From Neptunicoccus sediminis (GTDB lineage: Bacteria; Pseudomonadota; Alphaproteobacteria; Rhodobacterales; Rhodobacteraceae), in the NCBI RefSeq assembly GCF_001719615.1, contig NZ_MDVX01000013.1, positions 62,001 to 126,000 of the forward strand: 64,000 nt of DNA, written 5' to 3'. The translations under genes were made by a program, and so were the position numbers. This document shows, piece by piece, positions 8,362 through 17,400 of this stretch (position 1 is its first letter; every line of letters begins with the position of its first letter). The notes under the pieces were generated by a model. That model was not told the DNA's origin. It worked only from the letters and a program-made list of their open reading frames with translations, and made no database searches.

Positions 8362-9618
8362 CTGCCCCGAACTCTCATTGGAACCCGCATTCGGGAACGG
8401 CGCCAGACCCGCAAGCTGACCCAGACGGCACTGGCCCGTGCTGTCGGAATTTCCGCAAGCTATCTCAACCTGATCGAACACAACCGGCGGGGAATCGCGG
8501 GACGCACCTTGTTGTCCATTGCACGAGAGCTGGATTTACAGCCCTCCGAATTGACCGAAGGCGCGGATGCCTCGCTGATTAATGCGCTGACAGAAACCGC
8601 CAAGTCCCACAGCACCGCACGGCCCGAAGTGGACCGGATCGAAGAATTTGTCGGGCGCTATCCCGGTTGGGCAAAACTGCTGGGTGAACTGTCCCGCATC
8701 ACCCGCGAACAGCGCGAGACGCTGACGGCGATGACCGACCAGATGGCCCATGATCCGTTCATCTCGGAGACCATGCACCAGATCCTGTCCAACATCACCG
8801 CGATCCGCTCCACCGCCAGCATTCTGGCCACGGCGGGCGATATTCCGGCGGATATGCAGGCGCGGTTTCTGGCCAACCTGCACAGCGACAGCCAACGCCT
8901 GTCCGAAACCGCGCAGAAGATGGTGGATTTCTTTGACCATGACAATGAAACCGACACCAGCGGTCCGGCCACCGCTGCCGCCCATGAATTCTGGGCCAGC
9001 CACGACCATGTGCCGCCCCCCGATGCGCAACCGGCCCTCAAAAGCGGCCCCCATGATGCGCCGGTTCTTCACAGCACGCTGGAACGGTATCAATCCATCC
9101 AAAGCGCCCTTCCCGCCGAGACCTTTGCAGGCACCGCTGCCAGCCACGGGTTCGATCCCCTCAGTCTTGCGCGGCATTACGACACCAGCGTCATGGCGAT
9201 TCTGTTTCGCATGGCACAGATGCCCGCTGATATGGGGTTTCCGGTCTTTGGTTTGATCGAAGTGGATATGTCCGGCGCGGTTCTGATGCGTAAACCTACC
9301 CCCGAACTGGCGCTGCCGCTGTATTCTTCGGCCTGTCCGCTCTGGCCGATCTACCGCGCCTTTGCCCAGCCGGGGCAGGTTTTGCGGGCCACGCTGGAAA
9401 TGCCTTCGGGCGACCGTGTCCTGACCTATGCGCTTTCCGAACCCACCGGCGCGGGCAGTTACGATCTGCCTGCCCTGCTGCGGTCCACGATGATATTCAG
9501 TGCCGACAACAGGGTCATGTCACAGGCTTTGGCAACGCCGGTACTGGCGGGGCTACACTGTAGCGTTTGCCCGCGAAAACACTGTGAGGCACGGCGGGTC
9601 GATTACATCCTTGCCTAA
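8362..9618 (+). CDS. ScfR-like XRE-family regulator with a histidine-kinase-like hairpin
   Basis: 418 residues if translation starts at the CTG at 8362. The frame from the preceding stop (8278-8280) contains no ATG, GTG or TTG before the helix-turn-helix; AAAGGAAAAACAT lies just upstream of the CTG, giving MPRTLIGTRIRERRQTRKLT as expected for the family. An ATG at 8509 would delete most of the DNA-binding domain. Residues about 8-62: XRE helix-turn-helix (LTQTALARAVGISASYLNLI). Residues about 120-205: a helical hairpin closely resembling a histidine-kinase DHp domain, with His139 in MHQILSNITAIRSTASIL. Residues about 300-418: DUF2083-type ligand region (ACPLWPIYRAF; terminal CSVCPRKHC cysteines) of short-chain acyl-CoA regulators. 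I see no HExxH of the M78 domain often found between. Followed by a lone receiver and a symporter-kinase, so an acyl/acetate-sensing role is inferred. Confidence 0.8.
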   Translation: MPRTLIGTRIRERRQTRKLTQTALARAVGISASYLNLIEHNRRGIAGRTLLSIARELDLQPSELTEGADASLINALTETAKSHSTARPEVDRIEEFVGRYPGWAKLLGELSRITREQRETLTAMTDQMAHDPFISETMHQILSNITAIRSTASILATAGDIPADMQARFLANLHSDSQRLSETAQKMVDFFDHDNETDTSGPATAAAHEFWASHDHVPPPDAQPALKSGPHDAPVLHSTLERYQSIQSALPAETFAGTAASHGFDPLSLARHYDTSVMAILFRMAQMPADMGFPVFGLIEVDMSGAVLMRKPTPELALPLYSSACPLWPIYRAFAQPGQVLRATLEMPSGDRVLTYALSEPTGAGSYDLPALLRSTMIFSADNRVMSQALATPVLAGLHCSVCPRKHCEARRVDYILA

Positions 9619-9689
9619 AACCGCAGGCTTGCCGTAGTTTCTCCAAGCTGGCGGCCGGGAGGCAGCCTGCAATCAGTTGGGAGGCTGGA

Positions 9690-10055
9690 ATGCACGAACG
9701 GGTGTTATTGATCGAGGACGAACCCCATATAGTAGAGGCGCTGAGCTTTCTTCTTACGCGGGAAGGTTTGTCTGTCAGCACCCATTCCGATGGCAGCAAT
9801 GCTGCGGAAACCGCCGCGCGGCTGACGCCGGATCTGGTGATCCTTGATGTCATGCTGCCGGGCAAAAGCGGCTTTGACATCCTGAGCGAAATTCGCGGCA
9901 CCGAGGGCATGGCCGAAACGCCGGTGCTGATGCTGACCGCCAAGGGGCAATCCCGCGACCGTGCGGCCGCACAGGCTGCGGGTGCGTCCATGTTTATGAC
10001 CAAACCTTTTTCCAACCGCGAAATTGTCGCCAATATCAAGGCTTTGCTGGCATGA
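9690..10055 (+). CDS. Single-domain response regulator (CheY-like)
   Basis: 121 residues forming only a receiver: acidic pair Asp10/Glu11, phospho-acceptor Asp53 in LVILDVMLPG, Thr83 and Lys105 in TKPF. No output domain follows. The ATG is preceded by GGGAGGCTGGA. It lies 71 bases after the ScfR-like gene and 9 bases before the small membrane protein, in the same direction as the symporter-histidine kinase, which is the obvious phosphodonor. How the phosphorylated receiver acts is open; binding to the DHp-like hairpin of the regulator upstream is one possibility (inference). Confidence 0.92.
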   Translation: MHERVLLIEDEPHIVEALSFLLTREGLSVSTHSDGSNAAETAARLTPDLVILDVMLPGKSGFDILSEIRGTEGMAETPVLMLTAKGQSRDRAAAQAAGASMFMTKPFSNREIVANIKALLA

Positions 10056-10064
10056 TCCCGACCG

Positions 10065-10313
10065 ATGCCTGACCGGACCAAACGCCCCACCCTGCCCAGC
10101 CGTCCGGGTCGGCGGTTCCGAGATGCAGCCACCTTGCTGCCCGTTACGGGATTGTTGCTGCTGCTAACGCCATTGATGTCGATCTTTACCCGCGCCCAAA
10201 GCCTGTTCGGTCTGCCGGTTTCCTTCTTTTACGTGTTCAGCGTCTGGGCCGGACTGATCCTGCTGGCGTTTTTTCTGGCCCGCCGTGCGCTGCGCATCAA
10301 CGTTTCAAAATGA
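10065..10313 (+). CDS. Small two-TM membrane protein, putative symporter partner
   Basis: 82 residues with a basic N-terminus (RTKRPTLPSRPGRRFRD) and two hydrophobic segments, roughly residues 24-42 and 52-74. The ATG of the symporter-kinase gene overlaps its stop (ATGA), so the two are translationally coupled. Small two-TM proteins encoded just before a sodium:solute symporter have precedents (YjcH with ActP, YhdT with PanF); I infer the same type of partnership but do not recognise a named family from the sequence alone. Confidence 0.7.
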   Translation: MPDRTKRPTLPSRPGRRFRDAATLLPVTGLLLLLTPLMSIFTRAQSLFGLPVSFFYVFSVWAGLILLAFFLARRALRINVSK

Positions 10314-13000
10314 TCAGCTTCAATATTCTTGTCTCCATCTGCCTGCTGTATGTGCTGGGGCTGTTTGCGGTGGCCTATGCCGCCGAACGCTGGGCGGAAA
10401 CGGGGCGGTTTGCGATCCTGCGCTCTCCGCTGGTCTATACGCTGTCGATTTCGGTCTATTGCACCGCATGGACGTTTTATGGCGCTGTCGGCTCGGCGGC
10501 GCGGAACGGGCTGGAGTTTGTGGCGATCTACCTTGGCCCCACCCTTGTTTTTGTCGGCTGGTGGTGGCTGCTGCATAAACTGGTGCGGATCGGGCGGGTG
10601 CAGCGCATTACCTCCATCGCGGATCTTCTGTCCTCGCGCTATGGTAAAAGCGGCGGTCTGGCGGTGCTGGTCACGGTGCTGGCGGTGGTGGGCACCACGC
10701 CCTATATCGCGCTGCAACTGCAATCCATGACGCTCAGCTTTGCGGTGTTTACCACGGCCACAGGTGCGCCTGCGCCGTCCCCGACTGTAACCGCCTTTTA
10801 TGTAGCGGCGGGACTGGCGGTGTTCACTATCATTTTTGGCACCCGAAATCTGGATGCGAACGAGCGTCACCACGGCGTTGTCACAGCCATCGCGGTTGAG
10901 GCGGTGGTAAAGCTGGCCGCCCTGCTGTCGGTGGGGATTTTTGTTGTCTGGGGCGTGGCGAGCGGACCGGCAGATATATTCGCGCGGATGGACCCCGAGC
11001 TGCTGCAAAGCAGTCAGGTGTTCAATACCCGCTGGGTCATGCTCAACTTTCTGTCGGCCTGTGCCATCATCTGTCTGCCCCGCATGTTTCAGGTGATCGT
11101 GGTGGAGAACTCCAACGAACGACATCTGGCCACGGCAAGCTGGGCTTTCCCGCTCTACCTGTTTTTGATGAGCCTGTTCGTCTTGCCCATCGCCATAGCC
11201 GGACAGTCCATTCTGGCACCCGACGCCAATCCCGACCTTTTCGTTCTGACGGTGCCGCTGGATCAGGGCCAGCAAACGCTGGCTACTCTGGCGTTTCTGG
11301 GCGGGTTTTCCTCGGCCACTTCGATGGTCATCGTTGCCTCGATCGCGCTGTCTACGATGATGTCAAACCACATCGTCCTGCCGCTCTGGCTGCGTATGAA
11401 TGCCAGTCGCAACCCTGCAAGCGACGATGTGCGCGATCTATTGCTGCGCTCCCGCAGGGCAAGCATCGCGGTGGTTGTGGCCCTTGGCTATGTGTATTTC
11501 CAGTTTAACGGCGGCACGGGGGCGCTGGCCTCTATCGGCTTGATCGCCTTTCTTGGCGTCGCGCAGGTGCTGCCCGCGCTCTTGGGCGGATTGTTCTGGC
11601 ACAGCGCCACCCGCCCTGCCGCCATCGCCAGCATCTGCACCGGCTTTTTCATCTGGGCCTACACCCTGTTTGTCCCAAGCTTTAGTGGCGCGGCGCTGAT
11701 GGGGCCGGAAGCACTGGCATCCGGTCCGTTTGGCATTTCGTGGCTGGCACCGCAAAACCTGCTCGGGGTCGGCATCACCGACCCGCTGGTCCATGCGGTG
11801 TTTTGGTCCTTGGGGCTGAACACGGTGGTGTTCGTCGTCGTATCCCTGCTGACAACGCCCAGCGCCATCGAACGCCTGCAATCGGTCCAGTTCATCAATG
11901 TTTTCGGTCAGGTCTCCCCCCGTCGCGGCATCACCCGCAGCACCGCAATCGAAGACCTGCTGGTTCTGGCACAGCGCATTCTGGGGCGCGAAGAGGCAAT
12001 GGCCCTGTTCCGCGCACAGGCCCGGCATCAGGGCAAGGATTCCCCTCTGCCGGACGCCACAAACGAACTGATCGCCACATTAGAGCGCGAGATCGCCGGT
12101 TCGGTGGGGGCTGCCGCCGCCCATGCGATGATGGCACAGGTGACAGGCGGTTCGGAGATTTCCTTTGAAGACATGATCGCCGTGGCCGATGAAACGGCCC
12201 AGATTATGGAGTATTCCGCACGGCTTGAAACCCAGTCAAAAGAGCTGGAACAGGCCGCCGCACAACTACGTGATGCCAATGCGAAACTGACAGAGCTCGG
12301 GGCGCAGAAGGATACGTTTCTCAGTCAGGTCAGCCACGAGTTGCGCACGCCGATGACCTCTATCCGCACATTTTCGGAAATCCTGCAGGACGGCGACACG
12401 CTTGCGCCGGAACAGCTGAACCATTTTGCTACGATCATTCACAGCGAAAGCATCCGGTTGACGCGGCTGCTCGACGATATTCTGGATCTCAGCTTTATGG
12501 AAAACGGGCGGGTGCAGTTGAACCTTGAAACCGTGCCGGTCCAAAGCATCATCGACCGCGCCCTTGCCACCACGCAAGCACAAGCCAACGAGTTAGGCGC
12601 TGTGATCCGGCGCGACACCACCGCCGAACAGATCACGCTTTATACCGATGCGGACAGGCTGTCCCAAGTGCTGATCAATCTCGTGACAAACGCGCTGAAA
12701 CATTGCGGCACCACCCCGCCCGAGGTCAGCGTTCTCAGCGGACTGCATGATGGCAAGCTGCTTATAACGGTGGCAGATAACGGCAGGGGTATCAGCGAGG
12801 ATGACATCGACCTGATCTTTGAGAAATTCTCTAAACTGTCAAAGAAATTCACCTCCGGCAGTGCCGGACTGGGCCTGCCGATCAGCCGCGAAATTGTGAA
12901 AAACCTTGGCGGAACGCTGGTTTATGCGGGCAGCAGCATGGGGGCGGTGTTTCGGATCACCCTGCCGCTGCGTACCACTGAAACGCCTGAAAGCGCCTGA
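10310..13000 (+). CDS. Sodium:solute symporter fused to a histidine kinase (CbrA/CrbS type)
   Basis: 896 residues. Residues about 1-520 form a 12-13 segment SSS transporter-like domain (AWTFYGAVGSAARNGLEF; TSIADLLSSRYGKSGGL; GGFSSATSMVIVASIALSTM). A coiled linker (ETQSKELEQAAAQLRDANAK) leads into the DHp domain with phospho-acceptor His676 in SHELRTPMTS, then an HATPase domain with N-box LVTNALKH and G-boxes DNGRGI and GSAGLGLPIS. No receiver or recognisable PAS domain is attached. In CbrA/CrbS-type kinases the symporter part senses or carries a small carboxylate or amino acid and controls carbon use, acetate in the case of CrbS. The likely partner is the lone receiver encoded upstream. Confidence 0.9.
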   Translation: MISFNILVSICLLYVLGLFAVAYAAERWAETGRFAILRSPLVYTLSISVYCTAWTFYGAVGSAARNGLEFVAIYLGPTLVFVGWWWLLHKLVRIGRVQRITSIADLLSSRYGKSGGLAVLVTVLAVVGTTPYIALQLQSMTLSFAVFTTATGAPAPSPTVTAFYVAAGLAVFTIIFGTRNLDANERHHGVVTAIAVEAVVKLAALLSVGIFVVWGVASGPADIFARMDPELLQSSQVFNTRWVMLNFLSACAIICLPRMFQVIVVENSNERHLATASWAFPLYLFLMSLFVLPIAIAGQSILAPDANPDLFVLTVPLDQGQQTLATLAFLGGFSSATSMVIVASIALSTMMSNHIVLPLWLRMNASRNPASDDVRDLLLRSRRASIAVVVALGYVYFQFNGGTGALASIGLIAFLGVAQVLPALLGGLFWHSATRPAAIASICTGFFIWAYTLFVPSFSGAALMGPEALASGPFGISWLAPQNLLGVGITDPLVHAVFWSLGLNTVVFVVVSLLTTPSAIERLQSVQFINVFGQVSPRRGITRSTAIEDLLVLAQRILGREEAMALFRAQARHQGKDSPLPDATNELIATLEREIAGSVGAAAAHAMMAQVTGGSEISFEDMIAVADETAQIMEYSARLETQSKELEQAAAQLRDANAKLTELGAQKDTFLSQVSHELRTPMTSIRTFSEILQDGDTLAPEQLNHFATIIHSESIRLTRLLDDILDLSFMENGRVQLNLETVPVQSIIDRALATTQAQANELGAVIRRDTTAEQITLYTDADRLSQVLINLVTNALKHCGTTPPEVSVLSGLHDGKLLITVADNGRGISEDDIDLIFEKFSKLSKKFTSGSAGLGLPISREIVKNLGGTLVYAGSSMGAVFRITLPLRTTETPESA

Positions 13001-13020
13001 CACACCCTGCCACGGGCGCC

Positions 13021-14025
13021 CTAGTTCATCGTTTCTGCAAAGGCTTTGCGCGCCGCCTCGAACACAGGTACAATCGGTCGGGTCACGGCGTTGCGATCCG
13101 CCAGTATCCGTCCGTTGTCACACAGATGGATGGCAAGGCGCGGGTTGATCCCTACGTCATCGTAATGCAGCGCACGTTGCTCGCTGATCCAGCCCTTGCG
13201 CTTTACGCCGCGAAACACCTGCAAAATGCGGTTGATGGCCTGAAGCGTTGCGAAAACCTCCAGATAGCTGCGATAGGACTCCCAGCTTCGGGACTCGCCA
13301 CGGCCGTATTCCTGTTCGATCACCGACAACATTGTATCTGCGGGCAGCGGCCAGTTTTCATCCGCCACAAGCCATGCGAAATCCTCGGCTCCATGGCGCA
13401 ATCCGGCATATTCAAAGTCGAACCAGCGGATTTTTCCAGCCTCATCCGTTGCTGCGTTGCCAGCCCTGCAATCCCACTTGATAAAGCGCCGCTCGGGGGT
13501 TTTCACGATCTCGGCCAGTGCGTTCTTGTCATATTCCGGCACCGGTTGGCCCAGCTTTTTAGCCACCCGGCCGGGGTCATTCACAAACATCTTGATCCAC
13601 GCCGAGCGCATAAAACAGGATTTAAGATCTTGCGGCAGGCTTGACGCATTGCCTGCTACATGCACGTCAAACAGGGACCGCACGGTATTAACGGCCACAT
13701 CTTCCCAGTCAGAAGGATCTTGCAGGCGGATGTATTGCCCCAAACGGTGCTGCCCCACATCAGTCTGGAACATGACATCGCCGTCCATTGCCAGAAAACC
13801 CGCGCAAGACCCGGTATGTTGTGTCAGCTGTTCAAGGATATGCGCCTCTGCCTTGGTTTCCTCAAGACTGTCCCGCCGCGTGGCAATAATCGTTCTATCG
13901 GCAAAAACGATCCGGATGCTGCCGCGTTTGCGCCCGCCCGGTGCAATGACTTTCAGGACACGTTGGTCAAACAGGCGTTCCGCCCGCTGCGCAATGTCTA
14001 CCCCGTTCCAAATTTGCTCTACCAT
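13021..14025 (-). CDS. APH-fold kinase-like protein of unknown substrate
   Basis: 334 residues with the C-lobe of the aminoglycoside/choline kinase fold: catalytic loop KWDCRAGNA (Asp185, Asn190; the usual His before the Asp is Trp) and metal motif WFDFEYAGLRHGAEDFAWL (Asp203). The N-terminal lobe has GSIRIVFADRTIIATRRD with a Lys/Glu-containing helix ETKAEAHILEQL. It probably phosphorylates a small molecule or glycan, but the substrate cannot be inferred. It is convergent with the symporter-kinase gene and is transcribed alone; upstream is the AT-rich leader of the RTX gene. Confidence 0.65.
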   Translation of the reverse strand: MVEQIWNGVDIAQRAERLFDQRVLKVIAPGGRKRGSIRIVFADRTIIATRRDSLEETKAEAHILEQLTQHTGSCAGFLAMDGDVMFQTDVGQHRLGQYIRLQDPSDWEDVAVNTVRSLFDVHVAGNASSLPQDLKSCFMRSAWIKMFVNDPGRVAKKLGQPVPEYDKNALAEIVKTPERRFIKWDCRAGNAATDEAGKIRWFDFEYAGLRHGAEDFAWLVADENWPLPADTMLSVIEQEYGRGESRSWESYRSYLEVFATLQAINRILQVFRGVKRKGWISEQRALHYDDVGINPRLAIHLCDNGRILADRNAVTRPIVPVFEAARKAFAETMN

Positions 14026-14453
14026 GATGACTCTGTCGAATAAGTTTGTCCCGCGCTATATGCGCATGGTTTAAGTCGAAATTGTGGCAAATACCGCCAT
14101 AATTCGATGCAAAACGAGTCGGAAAAGGCGAATCGCACCATGCTTTTACGTTTTGCAATACCCTTATGCCCTTGGCTTTCCGCATTATTGTGCACGATTT
14201 AGGAACAAAGAACCGCCTTCCGGTCCAATGTCGCCAAAAAAGGCAAAAAATATCGAAATATGGCAAAATTTGTTCAAAATTGGGCAAAATTGGACGGTTT
14301 TCCTTGAATTTTGATCCCAGTGCTGTGTAACTACGAATGAGAATTTGCGTCACTTTGAGAGTCCATCGGTTCGGAATCGCTGCCGCAAATAGTTTAGTTT
14401 CAGTTTTCGCCGGGTTTGATCCGGTCGAACCAGCATGATGAGTGGAGTTTGTA
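14026..14453. promoter_or_regulatory. AT-rich regulatory region before the RTX gene, with phased A/T tracts
   Basis: 428 bases without a gene. From about 14234 to 14313 short A or T runs recur at nearly helical spacing (starts near 14236, 14245, 14256, 14265, 14276, 14286, 14298, 14307), including three copies of CAAAATT. Such phasing predicts intrinsically curved DNA. The region must hold the RTX promoter and the promoter of the divergent kinase gene; I cannot assign exact -35/-10 boxes. The ribosome site TGGAG lies just before the ATG at 14454. Confidence 0.5.
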
Positions 14454-17400
14454 ATGAGTGATGTAACGGGCGCAACCAGAGACGACACAGCATATTCGGC
14501 TGCTGGCACGGGCGGCACTGGAACTGGTGGAACCGGAACTGGTGGAACCGGAACTGGCGGAACAGGAACAGGTGGAACCGGAACTGGCGGCACTGGTACA
14601 GGTGGAACCGGAACTGGTGGCACTGGTACAGGCGGCACAGGAACAGGTGGAACCGGAACTGGTGGCACTGGTACAGGCGGCACAGGAACCGGTGGCACTG
14701 GAACTGGTGGAACCGGTACAGGTGGCACTGGCACAGGCGGCACTGGAACTGGTGGAACCGGAACTGGTGGCACTGGTACAGGCGGCACTGGAACTGGTGG
14801 AACCGGAACTGGCGGCACTGGTACAGGCGGAACAGGAACTGGTGGCACTGGTACAGGCGGCACTGGTACTGGCGGAACAGGAACAGGTGGCACTGGCACA
14901 GGCGGAACAGGAACTGGCGGAACCGGAACTGGCGGCACTGGCACAGGTACAGGTGGTACAGGCACTGGCGGTACTGGCACAGGCGCTGGCACTGGCGGTA
15001 CTGGCACGGGTGGAACGAAAACGGCGGCTCCGGTTGATGGCACCAGCGGTGATGACATCATGCTGCCCGGCTATGTTGACGAACAATGCGACACAATTGA
15101 CGGTGCGGATGGGGACAACGATGTAATCTACGCCTACGCAGGCGACGATTTCGTTGATGCCGGCAAAGGTGACGACACTGTTTTTGGCGGTCACGGCAAT
15201 GACATTCTGGCGGGTGGCACCGGAACCAACCTGCTCTACGGTGGCAAGGGCGACGATGTTTTTGTTGGCGGCTCCGGCAAGGATATTTTCGACGGCGGCC
15301 AGGGTCAGGACAACCTCGATTATTCCAGCAGCGGTTCGGCGGTTACGGTCGATCTGTCTACGAAATCCCTCTCTGGCGGTGACGCAGATAACGATTGCAT
15401 CATCGGCGGTATCGACGGTGCGATCGGCTCTGACTTTGACGACACGCTGATCGGCTTTGACCATGAGGGCAATTCTGCCGCGGATACTTTCACCAACGAG
15501 TTCTTTGGCGGCAAGGGTGACGACTACATCGAAGGCAAAGGCGGCGACGACCGTCTGTTTGGCGGCGATGACAACGACGAAATCCTCGGCGGCAGCGGTG
15601 CGGACATCATTGATGGCGGCGCAGGCAAGGACGAGATTTACGGCGGCGCGGATGCGGACCGCATCAACGTGATGAGCGCGGCTGACGGCATTGGTGACAT
15701 CGTGGACGGTGGCACTGACGGCGACGACAATGACGTTCTGGACCTGACAAATGCAGGCCCGTTCCGTGTCACAAACGAAACGGTTGATGCGGACGGAAAT
15801 TCCACCTCCGGCACGATCGAATTCCTTGACCCATCGGATATGTCGGTTCTCGGCACGATGGAATTCTCGGAAATCGAGACCATTCTGGGTGATCGGATGA
15901 CACCGGATGGCACAGTCCACGGCACAGCCGGTGACGATGTGATGAACCCGGGGTATGTGGATGCGCAGGGCGATACCATTGACGGCGCAGATGGCGACGA
16001 CGACATCATCGAAGCCGGTGACGGTGACGACGAAGTGCGCGCGGGCGAAGGCGACGATCTGGTCTATGCCGGTGCAGGCGACGACAGTGTTGACGGCGGC
16101 AACGGCGACGACACGCTTCACGGCGAAGACGGCGACGACATCCTGCGCGGCCGCGCTGGTAACGACACTCTCTTTGGTGGCGACGGCGACGACCAACTGT
16201 TTGGCGGCGGCGACGGCGACACGCTGTACGGTGGTGACGGTTCTGACACGGCAACCGGCAGTGCGGGCGATGACTACATCGACACGTCCGGTCCGGTTGA
16301 CGTTGCAAACGACATCGGCACACCGGATCGCGGTTATCCCGGACTCTATGATAGTGACGCCGATCCCACCAACGACATGGACACCGTCTATGGCGGTGGC
16401 GGTAACGACATCATCTACACCGGCGACGATGCGGACAGCATTTCGGGCGGCGATGGCGATGACTCCATCTACTCCGGCATTGACGATGACACTGTAGATG
16501 GCGGCAGAGGCGACGATCTGATCGTCGGCGGCGAAGGCAATGACATCATCGAAGCCGGCGCAGGCGACGATGTGGTCTACGGCGGTCTGGAAACAACCGA
16601 CATCCTTGATATTCCGGATGACATCGACCGGCGTCCCGACAACGGCATGGACACGATCTATGGCGGAGATGGCAATGACATCCTCTACGGTCGCGACGAT
16701 GACGACCTGATTTACGGCGGCGCAGATGACGACGAAATCTACGGCGGTATCGACGACGACATCATGCACGGTGACAGAGGCAACGACATCTTTGGCGGTG
16801 GCCACGGTAACGACACAGCATATGGCGGCGCGGATCGGGACACCTTCACCTATGACTCTGCCGAGGATGCGATTGGCGACCACGTAGACGGTGGCAGCGG
16901 CGGCGATGATTACGACACGCTCGACCTGTCGAACGTGGGTCACTACAAGATCATCAACGAAACTGTTGATCCGGATGGCGACTCCACCTCGGGGACCGTC
17001 CAGTTCATCGACCGTCCGGGCGGCTCTGTCACCGGTGAGATGACCTTCACCGAGATCGAGAATATTCTCGACACGACACCTCCGCCCTGCTTCACACCGG
17101 GCACGCTGATTGCAACCATGCAAGGCGAAAAGCCGGTTGAGATGCTTAAGGTCGGGGATCGGGTGATCACGCGGGACAACGGCGCACAGGAAATCCGCTG
17201 GATCGGTGCCAAGCCGATGACTGGGATGGAACTGCAAGCCAACCCACACCTGCAACCGGTTCTGATCCGCAAAGGCGCGCTTGGAAACGGTCTGCCGGAA
17301 CGGGACATGCTGGTCAGCCAGAACCACCGCCTGCTGGTAAACAACGCCGAAGTCGGCCTGCTGTTCAACGAACCGGAAGTACTGGTCGCCGCCAAGCATA

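Noticed and set aside
14505-15015. Possible CRISPR array
   Set aside because: Tandem 15-bp units in a coding frame with no spacers and no cas genes.
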